Notes: a model not told the origin generated them from the sequence alone. Shown: positions 18,705 to 27,272, numbered from the stretch's first letter. The stretch is 64,000 nt of DNA from JAIQFL01 sp035501495 (GCA_035501495.1 DATJWB010000024.1:11402-75401), one strand, 5' to 3'. Numbers and translations are program-made.

Positions 18705-19498
18705 GTGGCCAAGACCAGCCGGAGCGGGCATTTCTTCGGAAGACAATTTCTCGATCGCCTACGCGGCAACCTGCAAATGGGCGCGGGGACGTGCTCTTCA
18801 CGGCGATGCTCATTCCTCGATGACCAGGATTACATCAAGAGGCCGTGGGAGGACTACTCCTGGATGCTCTTCCAGGTCCTTCCGTATTCGAGTTTTGATA
18901 TGGTCTCGCTGCTGGAGGCGGCGGTGTACGACCGCAACGAGGCGACGCGGTTGCTGGCAGTGAAGTGGTTGCCCGCATACATCGCGGATGGCCGGTCCGC
19001 GGTGATTCTCACGCGGGTGCTCCAGGACGCGTCCGCACCGGCGCCTGGTGGGCGGCGATTCATCTGAGCCGCATCGCGCCCCGCACTCCCGGGCTGGTCC
19101 CGATGTTGGTGGACGGGATGCATACGGGTTGGCACCACTCTTCACGGCTGAATTGGGACTTCAACCTCACGGGAACCGGCGAGTGCGCCGAGGCGCTGGG
19201 ACAGATGGGCGCCCGGGCCCGGGCCGTGCTCCCGGAATTGCAGGGGACGATCCGCCGGGCCGCACAGGATGGGCGCAGCTACGACGGGCAGTTGGCCGGG
19301 CGGGCGATCCTCAGGATAGCGGGCGCCGCTGAGGATGTCTATTGGAGTACCGGAAGCGGGATGCGCGCGGGGCGTACTGACAGAGGGTCTTTTGCGAGGA
19401 AGAGCTTCGCTTCCGATTTCAGTATAGCAACCCGGCATATTGAAAAAACAGACTGTTTTTTCAACGAGTTTCTCTGTAGGATTGAGAAGCGAACATAG
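18705..19498 (+). pseudogene. broken HEAT-repeat-like gene
   Basis: Two plus-strand frames share one helical-repeat protein. The first gives SLLEAAVYDRNEATRLLAVKWL and AVILTRVLQDASAPA and stops at 19067. The second continues from about 19046 as WWAAIHLSRIAPRTPG, ECAEALGQMGARARAVLPEL and AGRAILRIAG. The A-helix/B-helix pattern with LG.MG.RA..VLP is typical of HEAT/PBS-lyase repeats. A frameshift near 19046-19055 separates the halves. The end of the second frame (about 19350-19498) has no protein-like character and runs through a palindrome, so the original stop is probably lost as well. Confidence 0.45.
19440..19464. repeat. perfect 25-bp palindrome
   Basis: Arms TTGAAAAAACAG and CTGTTTTTTCAA flank a single A: 12 bp of perfect dyad symmetry. 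It lies between the broken HEAT gene and the esterase gene. The 6-T arm could serve as a terminator on either strand, but a one-base loop is unusual for a hairpin. An operator or a piece of a mobile element is an alternative. Confidence 0.6.
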
Positions 19499-19575
19499 AT
19501 CCGGCGCGTCGTAGACCTCTTTGCGGGTCGTGCCTGCGCCACATCAATCCACTACGCGGGGAAGAGAGAGACTCT

Positions 19576-20736
19576 ATGCCGGAAAAGACTGTCCAGGGGT
19601 TCGTGTGCGACCGGTTCGATCGGGTGCGCGCTGCTTTAGCGGAGAATCTTGCGAGCGGCGCGGACGTAGGGGCTTCGTGTTGCGTCACGGTGGAGGGGGA
19701 AACCGTGGTCGATTTGTGGGGCGGCTTCGCCGACGGGGCGAAAACCCGGCCCTGGGAGAGGGACACCATCCTCAATGTCTTTTCGACGACCAAGACCATG
19801 ACGGCCCTCACCGCGCTGCTCATCGCCGACCGCGGCGAGTTGGACTTCGATGCGCCGGTCGCCCGGTACTGGCCGGAATTCGCCGCGAACGGAAAAGAGC
19901 GAATCCAAGTCAGCCAACTGATGAGCCACACGTCCGGGCTTTCCGGATGGCGGGAGCGGATCCAGCCGGAGGACCTTTTTGACTGGGAAAAGATGACGTC
20001 GCTGCTCGCCGCGCAGGCGCCGTTGTGGGAACCTGGCACCGCTTCGGGCTACCACGTTGCCACGTTCGGGTTCCTCGTCGGTGAGGTGGTGCGGCGCATT
20101 ACGGGAAAGTCACTCGGCACCGTGTTCCGTGAGGAGATCACGGAGCCTTTGGGCGCCGACTTCCACATCGGCCTGCCCGCCTCCGAGGACGCGCGAGTCG
20201 CCGAGATAGTTCCGTGGGTATTGCCCCAGAGCATTGGCACATATTCGTTCACCGAGGTCGAGGACATCACGTTCCGCAACCTGCCGTTCGATCCCGCGGC
20301 GAGCACGCGGACGCGAGCCTGGCGCGCCGCCGAGATTCCGGCGGTGAACGGCCACGGCAACGCACGCTCGGTAGCGGAAATTCACCGCATTCTGGCGAAC
20401 GGCGGCGTCGCGAAGGAAAAGCGGTTCCTGTCGGAGGCGGGATGCCGCAAGGCACTAGAGCAGCAGATCGCAGGGCCGGATTTGTTGATGAGGAACCTGC
20501 CTCCGGCACGGTGGGGCATGGGATTCCATCTTCCGGGGCCGCTGCTCGCGCTGGAGTTGCCGAATCCCAATACGATTTTTTCGGGCGGAGGCGGGTTGTC
20601 GTGGGTCTTCATCGACATGGACGCGCGCACGACGCTGGCGTATGCGGGGAATAAGATGGATCGCAAGCCGCTGAGCGACCCACGGCCGTTCCGCGCGCTG
20701 AAGGCGATGTGGGAATCGCTGGGAATTCATACATAG
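19576..20736 (+). CDS. beta-lactamase-fold serine hydrolase (class C/EstB-like)
   Basis: 386 residues. Active-site Ser70-Thr-Thr-Lys73 (FSTTKTMTALTALL) is the SxxK motif, and SGYHVATFGFLVGEVV supplies the Tyr of the second motif. HTSGLSGW and the C-terminal IFSGGGGLSWVFID match the serine beta-lactamase-related family (penicillin-binding protein/esterase EstB). No signal peptide, so a cytosolic esterase is more likely than a true beta-lactamase. GAAGAGAGAG precedes the ATG. Part of it (residues about 204-241) is duplicated about 0.7 kb downstream in non-coding debris. Complete and apparently functional. Confidence 0.88.
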   Translation: MPEKTVQGFVCDRFDRVRAALAENLASGADVGASCCVTVEGETVVDLWGGFADGAKTRPWERDTILNVFSTTKTMTALTALLIADRGELDFDAPVARYWPEFAANGKERIQVSQLMSHTSGLSGWRERIQPEDLFDWEKMTSLLAAQAPLWEPGTASGYHVATFGFLVGEVVRRITGKSLGTVFREEITEPLGADFHIGLPASEDARVAEIVPWVLPQSIGTYSFTEVEDITFRNLPFDPAASTRTRAWRAAEIPAVNGHGNARSVAEIHRILANGGVAKEKRFLSEAGCRKALEQQIAGPDLLMRNLPPARWGMGFHLPGPLLALELPNPNTIFSGGGGLSWVFIDMDARTTLAYAGNKMDRKPLSDPRPFRALKAMWESLGIHT

Positions 20737-20738
20737 AT

Positions 20739-20860
20739 GTGGCGCGGGTACTCGTGCCTGCCGCGTTAACACTCTGGGGACGCCTGGCGGGCGTGTAGTG
20801 TTATCGCGGGCACAGGACTTCGAGGCGACCAATAAGCGTCGGCAGAAGTGCCTGCGCCCC
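20739..20860. repeat. double-hairpin palindromic repeat, copy A (diverged inverted pair)
   Basis: The left half begins GTGGCGCGGGTACTCGTGCC, and a reverse-complement-like right half contains GGCAGAAGTGCCTGCGCC. It matches the other copies but is more diverged: the second hairpin of the left half reads ACTCTGGGGACGC and has lost its partner arm. It lies directly after the esterase stop codon and just before the duplicated esterase fragment. Confidence 0.65.
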
Positions 20861-20883
20861 GTCGCTTAACGGTGCTGATCGCG

Positions 20884-20997
20884 GAGGACACGGGGGTCGC
20901 CGAGATAGTTCCGTGGGTATTGCCCCAGAGCATTGGCACATGTTCGTTCACCGAAGTAGAGGACATCACGTTCCGGAACCTGCCGTTCGATCCCGCG
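20884..20997 (+). pseudogene. duplicated fragment of a beta-lactamase-fold gene
   Basis: This 114-bp stretch aligns without gaps to 20185-20298 inside the intact esterase gene, with 7 mismatches by direct comparison (about 94% identity). It encodes VAEIVPWVLPQSIGT followed by the family segment up to LPFDPA. No start or stop belongs to it. It ends exactly where the stop codon of the truncated beta-propeller on the other strand begins. Most likely the leftover of a second, paralogous gene destroyed by rearrangement. Confidence 0.8.
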
Positions 20998-21306
20998 CTA
21001 AATCGGCTCGACTGTATCCGGGCCCGTCCCTGCGGGCGTGTTGAACACCCGGATGATTCTCCGCTCGGGGATCGACACCACCACGACTTTGTCCTTGTCT
21101 TGAATGCCCAGGTACGCCGTCTTTCCATCCCTCGACAGCGAAACGGAGAGGGGCTGCCCGGGCAGCGGAATCCTGGTGGTCTCCTTGCGGGTGGCGAGGT
21201 CCGCGAATCCCATAGCCTCTCCCGCCTGGAGATTATAAACCAGCGTCTTTCCGTCCGCGGTCAGAAATACCCGCGCCGGGCCGCTGCCCGTGCGAATCTC
21301 GCCCTC
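20998..21306 (-). pseudogene. 3' half of a split YVTN beta-propeller gene
   Basis: The reading frame (about 100 residues) has no proper start. It begins EGEIRTGSGPARVFLTADG and ends with PAGTGPDTVEPI before the stop. The blade motif (GKTLVYNL, DGKTAYLGIQDKDKVVVV) is the YVTN-type propeller seen in the 5' half at 24086-24758. Joining the two halves at the shared CCTC (plus strand) reads ...SHKIEGEIRTG..., a continuous propeller. The missing part was replaced by 2.8 kb of other genes. Confidence 0.75.
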
Positions 21307-21310
21307 CACT

Positions 21311-21376
21311 CCCGCTGGATGCGGCGGTGCCGGTGAAACTGATCGGACGGATGGTGAAACTGCGCGCGAAGGAGGC
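21311..21376 (+). pseudogene. C-terminal fragment resembling a DUF1801/YdhG-like protein
   Basis: Plus-strand codons from 21311 read PLDAAVPVKLIGRMVKLRAK, which resembles the usual C-terminus of DUF1801 (YdhG/iron-chaperone fold) proteins (PLDxxVPxxLIxxxVKxRxKE). It lies at the very edge of the block inserted into the beta-propeller gene and has no upstream part. The frame runs on into antisense of the next gene. Called from motif memory only. Confidence 0.35.
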
Positions 21377-21379
21377 AGG

Positions 21380-21991
21380 TCAGCGAAGCTTGCGCAAGAC
21401 CCACGTGGTCATGGACCGCTGATTCTCAACGACCGTGGTTTTGAGCGGGTCGAGCCACTGGCCGCCGAGTTCGCGGGTGTAGTGGTGGAGCATGGCTTCG
21501 GTGACGAGGTAGCGCTCGGAGCCGTCGGGCAGGTGGAAACGCTGGCCATGGATGCGGGTGACCTGTTCGGCGATGCCGATATCGGAGGCGAGGCGGCAGA
21601 AGAAGAGGCCGCCGGGTTGGAGGATGCGCCAGGATCCGCGGAGCATGGCGGCGAAATGGGCATCGTCGCGGGCGAAGTGGAGGACGGCGCTGCTGATGAC
21701 GACGCCGGCGAAGGCATCGGGAAAGGACGAGTCTTCGACTGGCTCGTGGTGGAAGTTGGCGGCGGGGAGCGCGGGGGCGAGATGGGCGGCGAGGGCGCGG
21801 GTGGCGGCGACGGCCAGGGGGTCGGGATCGGTGGCGAAGATTTCGTAGCCTTCGCGGAGGAGGTAGACGAGGTTGCGGCCGTGGCCACAGCCGGCGTCGA
21901 AGATGCGCATACCGGGAGCGATGCGGCCGCGGAGGATCTGATCGAACAAGTAGATGTCGATGTTGCCGAATTGGGAGTGGAGTGGGGACAT
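21380..21991 (-). CDS. class I SAM-dependent methyltransferase (TehB/UbiE-like)
   Basis: 203 residues. Starts at the ATG of MSPLHSQFGNIDIYLFD; the frame is open much further upstream but only as a shadow of the nucleosidase gene. SAM motif RIFDAGCGHGRNLVYLL, then IFATDPDPLAVA, FAGVVISSAVLHFA and RILQPGGLFFCRLA make a complete Rossmann methyltransferase. HFARDDAHFAAML is typical of a small-molecule methyltransferase group. Codons end overwhelmingly in C, more so than in most surrounding genes. The start lies 5 bp after the nucleosidase stop. It is inside the block inserted in the beta-propeller gene. Substrate unknown. Confidence 0.8.
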   Translation of the reverse strand: MSPLHSQFGNIDIYLFDQILRGRIAPGMRIFDAGCGHGRNLVYLLREGYEIFATDPDPLAVAATRALAAHLAPALPAANFHHEPVEDSSFPDAFAGVVISSAVLHFARDDAHFAAMLRGSWRILQPGGLFFCRLASDIGIAEQVTRIHGQRFHLPDGSERYLVTEAMLHHYTRELGGQWLDPLKTTVVENQRSMTTWVLRKLR

Positions 21992-21996
21992 GGTGA

Positions 21997-22719
21997 TCAG
22001 AAAGCTGCCAGCCAGGCAGGGAGACCCTTCACCAAGTTTTGCATGACGCGGGCGGCGTTGGCGGCGAAAAGGTCGAGGTTGCCCTGGGCTTCGCCGTTGT
22101 CGGGGCTGACGAGGTCGCTGACACCGCGGAGGATGAGGAGCGGGGTGCGGTTGCGGTGGGCGACCCAGGAGATGGCGCCGGATTCCCAATCGACGGCGAC
22201 GGGATGGAAGCGGCGGTCGATGTCGCGGAGGAGTGAAGGGGTGAGGTCGCGATCGGCGGAGTAGAGGGTGGCGCGGCGGATGGAGGCGGGGAGGGCGGCG
22301 GGCACGGGGATGGTGGTGGTGTAGTGGTCGATGGCCTCCTGCGAGTCGCCCATGGCTTCGGCGATGTCGTAGATGACGAGTTTGTCGGGGGCGACAATAT
22401 CGAAGCGCTGGATGCGGCCTTCGACGCCGCCGCAGGTGCCGAGGTTGATGAGGCGGGCGGGTTGGAAGCGGTCGATGAGGTATTGGGTGGAACCGGCGGC
22501 GGCGACCTTGCCCCATCCTCCGTGGAAGAAAAGAACGCGGGTGTGGTGGATGGTGGTGAAGAAGTATTCGCCGTAGGGGGATTGGAGGAAGGTGGCGTCG
22601 GGGTAGAGGGGTTTGACGGCGCGCCATTCCATGTCGGCGGAGACGAGGACGGCGACGGGCAGCGGCTTGGCGGGAGCGGTAGCGGCGAGCGCGAGGAGGA
22701 AGGTGGAGAAGAGGCGCAT
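21997..22719 (-). CDS. exported nucleosidase, MTA/SAH nucleosidase-like (PNP_UDP_1 fold)
   Basis: 240 residues with a signal peptide (MRLFSTFLLALAATAPAKP). The fold motifs follow the phosphorylase/nucleosidase superfamily: LVSADMEWRAVKPL (active-site region near the N-terminus), LINLGTCGGVEGRI (purine-site glycine loop), AVDWESGAISWVAHR (ribose-binding Glu region) and LILRGVSDLVS with the catalytic Asp. Cytosolic MTA/SAH nucleosidase lacks a leader, so an extracytoplasmic version is unusual; its substrate may be a nucleoside released outside. It heads a two-gene unit with the methyltransferase. Codons are strongly C-ending, in keeping with a transferred block. Confidence 0.78.
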   Translation of the reverse strand: MRLFSTFLLALAATAPAKPLPVAVLVSADMEWRAVKPLYPDATFLQSPYGEYFFTTIHHTRVLFFHGGWGKVAAAGSTQYLIDRFQPARLINLGTCGGVEGRIQRFDIVAPDKLVIYDIAEAMGDSQEAIDHYTTTIPVPAALPASIRRATLYSADRDLTPSLLRDIDRRFHPVAVDWESGAISWVAHRNRTPLLILRGVSDLVSPDNGEAQGNLDLFAANAARVMQNLVKGLPAWLAAF

Positions 22720-22912
22720 GTATCGAGTGTCTCAAGATGGAGGGGCGGGAGAGACGAGGTTTTCACCGCAGAGACGCGGAGGCGCGGAGTTCAGCGCGGA
22801 GAGAAAACTGAGATTGGGTTGTGTGGTGACAGCTGGTGGAGTGGAGACGTTGGTGTGGTTGGCGCGCGGAGGGAGCGGAGGACGCAAGAGGGGGACCGGC
22901 GGACGGGGACTG
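22720..22912. other. gene-free DNA with a low-complexity motif
   Basis: No gene seen. Around 22760-22795 the sequence ACCGCAGAGACGCGGAGGCG, a purine-rich motif of a kind scattered through intergenic DNA of many environmental bacteria, precedes the nucleosidase 5' end on the opposite strand. No promoter could be assigned. Confidence 0.3.
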
Positions 22913-24085
22913 TTACTTGCGCAGGAGGAGTTGGTCGTCGGGGTCGAGTGGCGGGGTTGGAGATGGTGGTGGAGAAGGGGACGGTGGTTTCGGCGCCCTG
23001 GAGCCAGATGCGGCGACGTTCGGCGCCGGAGGGGGTGGCGACGACGACGGTGACGGGGAGTGAGAAGTAGGGCGCTTCCTGACGGATGATGAGGGTTGCG
23101 CCGTTGGCCTCGGCGGTGAGGTGGGGGGCGCGCTTCTCTTCGATCCAGGGGCGGAGGAAGGCGACGGCGTCGAAGTTGGGTGGGGCGTTGTGCTGGGCGC
23201 ATTCGGCGAGCACTTCCCAGCCGGAGGGCTGAGAGAGCGAGCGGCGGGAGAACTCGGCGATGGCGGCCTGGAAGGGGGCGGCGCCCAGGGCATCTTCGAG
23301 CATGCGGAAGATCCAGGCGCCTTTGGGATAGGCGATGCCGGTGTTGTCGGGGTCGTCGACGATGCCGGCCTTGCCGTCGAACTGACGGAAGTAATCGGCG
23401 GCCTGATATTTCCAGAAGTCTTTAACGGAGGCGGGTCCGAATTCCTTGGCGAGGGTGAAGGTTTCGGCGTAGGTGGCCCAGCCCTCCTGGAGGAAGTGGG
23501 CGGCGGGTCCGGAACCGTTGGTCCAGAGATGGGCGATCTCGTGGCCGAGGCTGGCGTGGGGGCGGTTGCCGTTCACGGAGAAGACGCGGGGCCATCCGGC
23601 GGCTACGACGATCTGATTGGACTGAAAGTGCCAGCCGTTGCCTTCCTTGGAGCGAGCTTCGACCACACCGAAATATCCGCTTTGCGGAGCGCCGAAGCGC
23701 TCGGAGAGAAGGCCGTACACGGAGCGGAATTCGTCGATGACCGATGGTGCGTCGGGTTGGAACTGTGGCGTGAGGAACAACTGCAGTTGAACGGCGCCGA
23801 CGGTGACGGTCTGGACGTTTCAGTCGCGGTCGTAGACCAGGGTGAGGGCGAAGGTGGGGCGCACGGACTTGCCGGTGATGACGCGTTCGTTGCCCTCGAT
23901 CCTCTCGGTTTGGGGAAGGCTGGTGGTGGCTTTGTATTCGCGCGGGAGACGGAGTTCAATCTCGAAATCAGCGGAATCGGCGGAACTGTTGAAGTCGAAG
24001 AAGGGGTGCCAGAAGTATTGGTTGCGGACGTGGCCGGCTTTGCGCAGGAAGGCGCCGGAGTTGGAATTATTGGGGCCTTCTTCAA
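22913..24085 (-). pseudogene. C-terminal remnant of an M1-like zinc peptidase (one stop, one frameshift)
   Basis: The frame continues without a break from the beta-propeller 5' half into FLRKAGHVRNQYFWHPFFDF and LTLVYDRD, then hits TGA at 23820-23822 (a Trp TGG is expected). It goes on in the same frame with NVQTVTVGAVQLQLF to the gluzincin zinc motif HEIAHLW and the Glu of EGWATYAE. Near the end a GGGG run at 22953-22956 shifts the frame; skipping one base gives NPPLDPDDQLLLRK and a proper TAA at 22913. The N-terminal half of the peptidase is missing. HExxH...E are present, but the protein cannot be complete. Confidence 0.75.
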
Positions 24086-24758
24086 CCTCGATTTTGTGCG
24101 ATTCGGTGTTGATGATGGAGATCGAACCGCCTTCGTTGTTGGTCACGAAGATGAGCTTTCCGTCCGGACTCAAAGCACTGCCCTGCGGGTTCTTGCCGGT
24201 TGGGACAGACGCCTCTACAACGCCGGTCTTCAGATCGATCACCGTCACGGCGCCCGACCCGGAGTCGCTGACCCAGGCCGTCCGGTTGCCGGGCCCCAGG
24301 GTGACCATGTGCGGGCTATCGCCGCCAACTGCATATTTCCGGACCACCGAACGAGTCTGGGGATTGATCCGCAGCAGACCGAAAGGATTCTCGATCGTCA
24401 CCACGATCTCGCCGGTCTCGGGAAGCACCGCAATCCCGTGGGGCCGCCGGAGGTTGCCCAAGTCGATTGTCCCCACCTTTCGGCGCGCCTCGACGTCGAC
24501 GATCGTGATGGAGTTCCCGCCCTCGCCCTTATCCGTCATCCAGAGCATGCCGTTGTCGGAGACGTACAGAAAGCGATGGTCCGGCGAGAAGGCCATCTCG
24601 TGCGGATAAGCGCCCACCTGCACCTCGCCGGTCCGGCGGCCATCCACGGTGTAGAATCCCACTTTCCCGGCCTTCTTTTCGACGATCGCAAGACTGGACT
24701 GCGCGCGGGCGAAGGTGGCGAACAGAACGATCAGGAGGATGGATCGTAGCCGGAGCAT
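24086..24758 (-). pseudogene. 5' half of a split YVTN beta-propeller gene
   Basis: About 224 residues from the ATG: signal peptide MLRLRSILLIVLFATFARAQ, then repeated blades of the YVTN type (LYVSDNGMLWMTDKGEGG, ITIVDVEARRKVGTIDL, RTAWVSDSGSGAVTVIDLKT, LIFVTNNEGGSISIIN). It breaks after ESHKIE, where the DNA passes in frame into an unrelated peptidase remnant. The missing C-terminal blades lie 2.8 kb downstream at 20998-21306. Such exported propellers are common in this phylum, with unknown ligands. The hybrid protein, if made, would end at the TGA at 23820. Confidence 0.75.
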
Positions 24759-24843
24759 GAGACCTCCGAACCAGTCTAATTCAGTTCCTGGGACCCGGCG
24801 GCTGCCACCCTCGGCTCAGGTTCGACTGAGATAGAATCTTGGC

Positions 24844-25608
24844 GTGATGCGATGGGTTTTAGGGGTGATCGTCTGTGCGGCACTTTCCGGCCAGACGCCG
24901 CGGGAGTTGTATGTCGCGCACTGCTCGGGGTGCCACGGTCCGTCGGGGGAAGGCAGCCGCGGGCCGGCGTTGCGGGTGGCGGCGCTCCAGCGCGCCAACG
25001 ATGCGGAGTCGCTGATCGTGCTGCTGCGGCGTGGAATTCCCGGCACCGAGATGCCGGCGCTCGCCGCCGAGACGGTTGCGGACCAACCTTTGCGCCAGTT
25101 GGCTCTCTATGTTCTCGGATTGCGTACCAGCAACAGCCCGGCTGCGGGTGGGCTCGAGGGGGGTGCGGAACTCTTCCGCGGCAAAGGCAAATGCCTGACG
25201 TGTCACCGCGTGAACGGAGAGGGCGGCACCTCTGCGCCCGACCTCAGCGATATCGGCCGCATGCGGCAGCCGCAGTGGCTCCGGCAAGCCGTAGTAGAGC
25301 CGCAGAAGGCGCTATACGACAGCTTCCAAGGCTATCGCTGGACCATCAACATCCCCGATAACTATGTCCTCGTGGAAGTGACCGCGCGAAACGGCGACCG
25401 GATTGTCGGGAGCCGTTTGAACGAAGACCCGTTCTCGATTCAGATTCGCGATGGCGACGGCCGCATCCGATCGTTTCTGAAGGATGAAGTGCGGGAGGTG
25501 CGCAAACAGTGGGGCAAGACCGCCATGCCCTCGTACGGCAGCGTTTTCTCGGAGAGCGAGCTCCAGGAACTGGTCCAATACCTGGAGAGCCTGAGAGGAG
25601 TGCGATGA
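24844..25608 (+). CDS. exported diheme cytochrome c
   Basis: 254 residues with a signal peptide (MMRWVLGVIVCAALSG). Two CxxCH haem sites: Cys27-Cys30-His31 (CSGCH) and Cys117-Cys120-His121 (CLTCH), each starting a cytochrome c domain of about 80 residues, with likely Met ligands in GTEMPAL and in TAMPSYG near the C-terminus. Between the second haem and the end is an inserted beta-rich section (NYVLVEVTARNGDRIVG), as in cytochromes associated with glucose/sorbosone-type dehydrogenases. It acts in the periplasm as electron acceptor. Its stop overlaps the start of the PQQ dehydrogenase (ATGA), so the two are translationally coupled partners. Confidence 0.9.
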   Translation: MMRWVLGVIVCAALSGQTPRELYVAHCSGCHGPSGEGSRGPALRVAALQRANDAESLIVLLRRGIPGTEMPALAAETVADQPLRQLALYVLGLRTSNSPAAGGLEGGAELFRGKGKCLTCHRVNGEGGTSAPDLSDIGRMRQPQWLRQAVVEPQKALYDSFQGYRWTINIPDNYVLVEVTARNGDRIVGSRLNEDPFSIQIRDGDGRIRSFLKDEVREVRKQWGKTAMPSYGSVFSESELQELVQYLESLRGVR

Positions 25609-27179
25609 GACTGCTCAGAGTCCTGACATTGGCCGCCCCGTTGCTGGCCTGGGCACAGGTCGCCCCGGAGCGCATTCGCCACGACGACCGCGAGCCGGGC
25701 AACTGGCTGACCTATTCGCGAAACTACAACGGCCAGCGATATTCTCCGCTGTCAGAGATTACCCCCGCGAACGTTGGCCGTCTGCAAGCCGCGTGGACCT
25801 ATCAGATTCAGCAGCCGGGAAAGTTCTCGACCTCACCGATCGTGATCGGCGGCATCCTCTATATCACCGAGCCAGGCGGAGAAGTGGTGGCGTTGGACGG
25901 GAGAACGGGCCGACCGGTCTGGCGTTTCTCGCGGCGGCCGCCGCCCGACCTGCACGCCTGCTGCGGGGCGGCCAATCGGGGCCTGGCGGTTTTGGGTGAC
26001 CTCTTGTTTGTGGGCACCCTCGACGCACACCTCCTGGCCATCGATCTCGAGACCGGAAAGCTGCGATGGGACCGGGTGGTGGCGGATTACCAGTCGGGCT
26101 ATGCCATCACGGTGGCCCCGCTGGCGTTCGACGACAAGGTAGTCGTTGGGATCGCCGGAGGCGAGTACGGCATCCGCGGCTTTATCGACGCATACGATGC
26201 AAGGTCGGGGCGGCAGGTGTGGCGCTTCTGGACCATACCGGGACCGGGAGAGCCCGGGAACGATTCGTGGGCCGGCGACAGTTGGAAGACGGGTGGCGGC
26301 TCGACGTGGATCACGGGTTCGTACGATCCCGCGCTGCGCACCGTGTACTGGGGGGTCGGCAATCCCGGACCGGACTACAACGGGGATGCGCGGCGGGGCG
26401 ACAACCTGTACACCTGCTCCATCGTGGCCCTGGATGCAGACACCGGGAAACTCCGCTGGCATTTTCAATTCACGCCTCACGACGTAAACGATTGGGACTC
26501 GGCGCACGTGCCGGTGCTCGTGGACGATGGCGATCGCAAGCTGGTGTTGGTGGCCAATCGCAACGGGTTCTACTACGTTCTGGACCGCGTGACGGGCGCG
26601 TTCATCCGCGGGGTACAGTACGGCAAGCAAACCTGGGCATCGGGGCTGGACGACCAGGGCCGGCCAGTGCGTTTGCCAAACAGGGAGCCGTCGGACGAGG
26701 GCACGATGGTCTACCCGGGGTTCCATGGCGTGACGAACTGGTTCAGCCCGAGCTTCAGTCCGTTGACCGGATTGTTTTACGTGGCGGTGCGGGAAGAGCC
26801 CGCGATCTTCGCAAAGAGGAGGGAGCCTTACGTCCCAGGCCAGTGGTTCAGCGGCGGAAACCCGTCGGGCGTGCCGAAGATAGAACCAACCGGATCGATC
26901 CGGGCGCTGGAACACGCCAGCGGTCGGGTGGCATGGGAATTCCCTCTGAAGTCTCCACCGTGGGCAGGCCTGATGGCGACGGCGGGCGGCGTGGTGTTCG
27001 GCGGATCGAGCGAAGGGATGTTCTACGCGCTCGATGCGGCCAGCGGCAAGCCGCTATGGCATTACGGAACGGGCGCGCCGATCTTCGCGAACCCCGTAAG
27101 CTACCTGGTGAACGGGCGCCAGCAGGTGGCCATCGCGGCAGGCAGCGGACTGTTCGCTTTCGCGCTGCCGGATCGCTAG
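25605..27179 (+). CDS. periplasmic PQQ-dependent alcohol dehydrogenase
   Basis: 524 residues with a signal peptide (MRLLRVLTLAAPLLAWAQ). Eight-bladed quinoprotein propeller features: NWLTYSRNYNGQRYSPL start, vicinal Cys119-Cys120 (HACCGAANRG) that contacts PQQ, metal-ligand regions GIAGGEYG (Glu187) and WGVGNPGPDYNG (Asn253), and catalytic Asp298 in HDVNDWDSA. The residue two after the catalytic Asp is Ala300, not the extra Asp of lanthanide-dependent XoxF enzymes, so calcium is expected. No cytochrome domain is fused. It oxidises an alcohol or aldehyde and passes electrons to the upstream cytochrome c. The ATG at 25605 is used because it overlaps the cytochrome stop and begins the leader. 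Confidence 0.92.
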   Translation: MRLLRVLTLAAPLLAWAQVAPERIRHDDREPGNWLTYSRNYNGQRYSPLSEITPANVGRLQAAWTYQIQQPGKFSTSPIVIGGILYITEPGGEVVALDGRTGRPVWRFSRRPPPDLHACCGAANRGLAVLGDLLFVGTLDAHLLAIDLETGKLRWDRVVADYQSGYAITVAPLAFDDKVVVGIAGGEYGIRGFIDAYDARSGRQVWRFWTIPGPGEPGNDSWAGDSWKTGGGSTWITGSYDPALRTVYWGVGNPGPDYNGDARRGDNLYTCSIVALDADTGKLRWHFQFTPHDVNDWDSAHVPVLVDDGDRKLVLVANRNGFYYVLDRVTGAFIRGVQYGKQTWASGLDDQGRPVRLPNREPSDEGTMVYPGFHGVTNWFSPSFSPLTGLFYVAVREEPAIFAKRREPYVPGQWFSGGNPSGVPKIEPTGSIRALEHASGRVAWEFPLKSPPWAGLMATAGGVVFGGSSEGMFYALDAASGKPLWHYGTGAPIFANPVSYLVNGRQQVAIAAGSGLFAFALPDR

Positions 27180-27272
27180 CGCGGATCGGAGGTCCTCCGC
27201 GGCGGTTGGCTTCTGGACAGTCTAGAATGAGAAGCACGACGATCAACGCTCCGCGCTTTTTTAGGAGGTCGT

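Noticed and set aside
21992..22735. N-terminal half of a 451-residue methyltransferase frame
   Set aside because: Arg/His/Pro-rich upstream part is out-of-frame nucleosidase sequence; the methyltransferase starts at the ATG at 21991.
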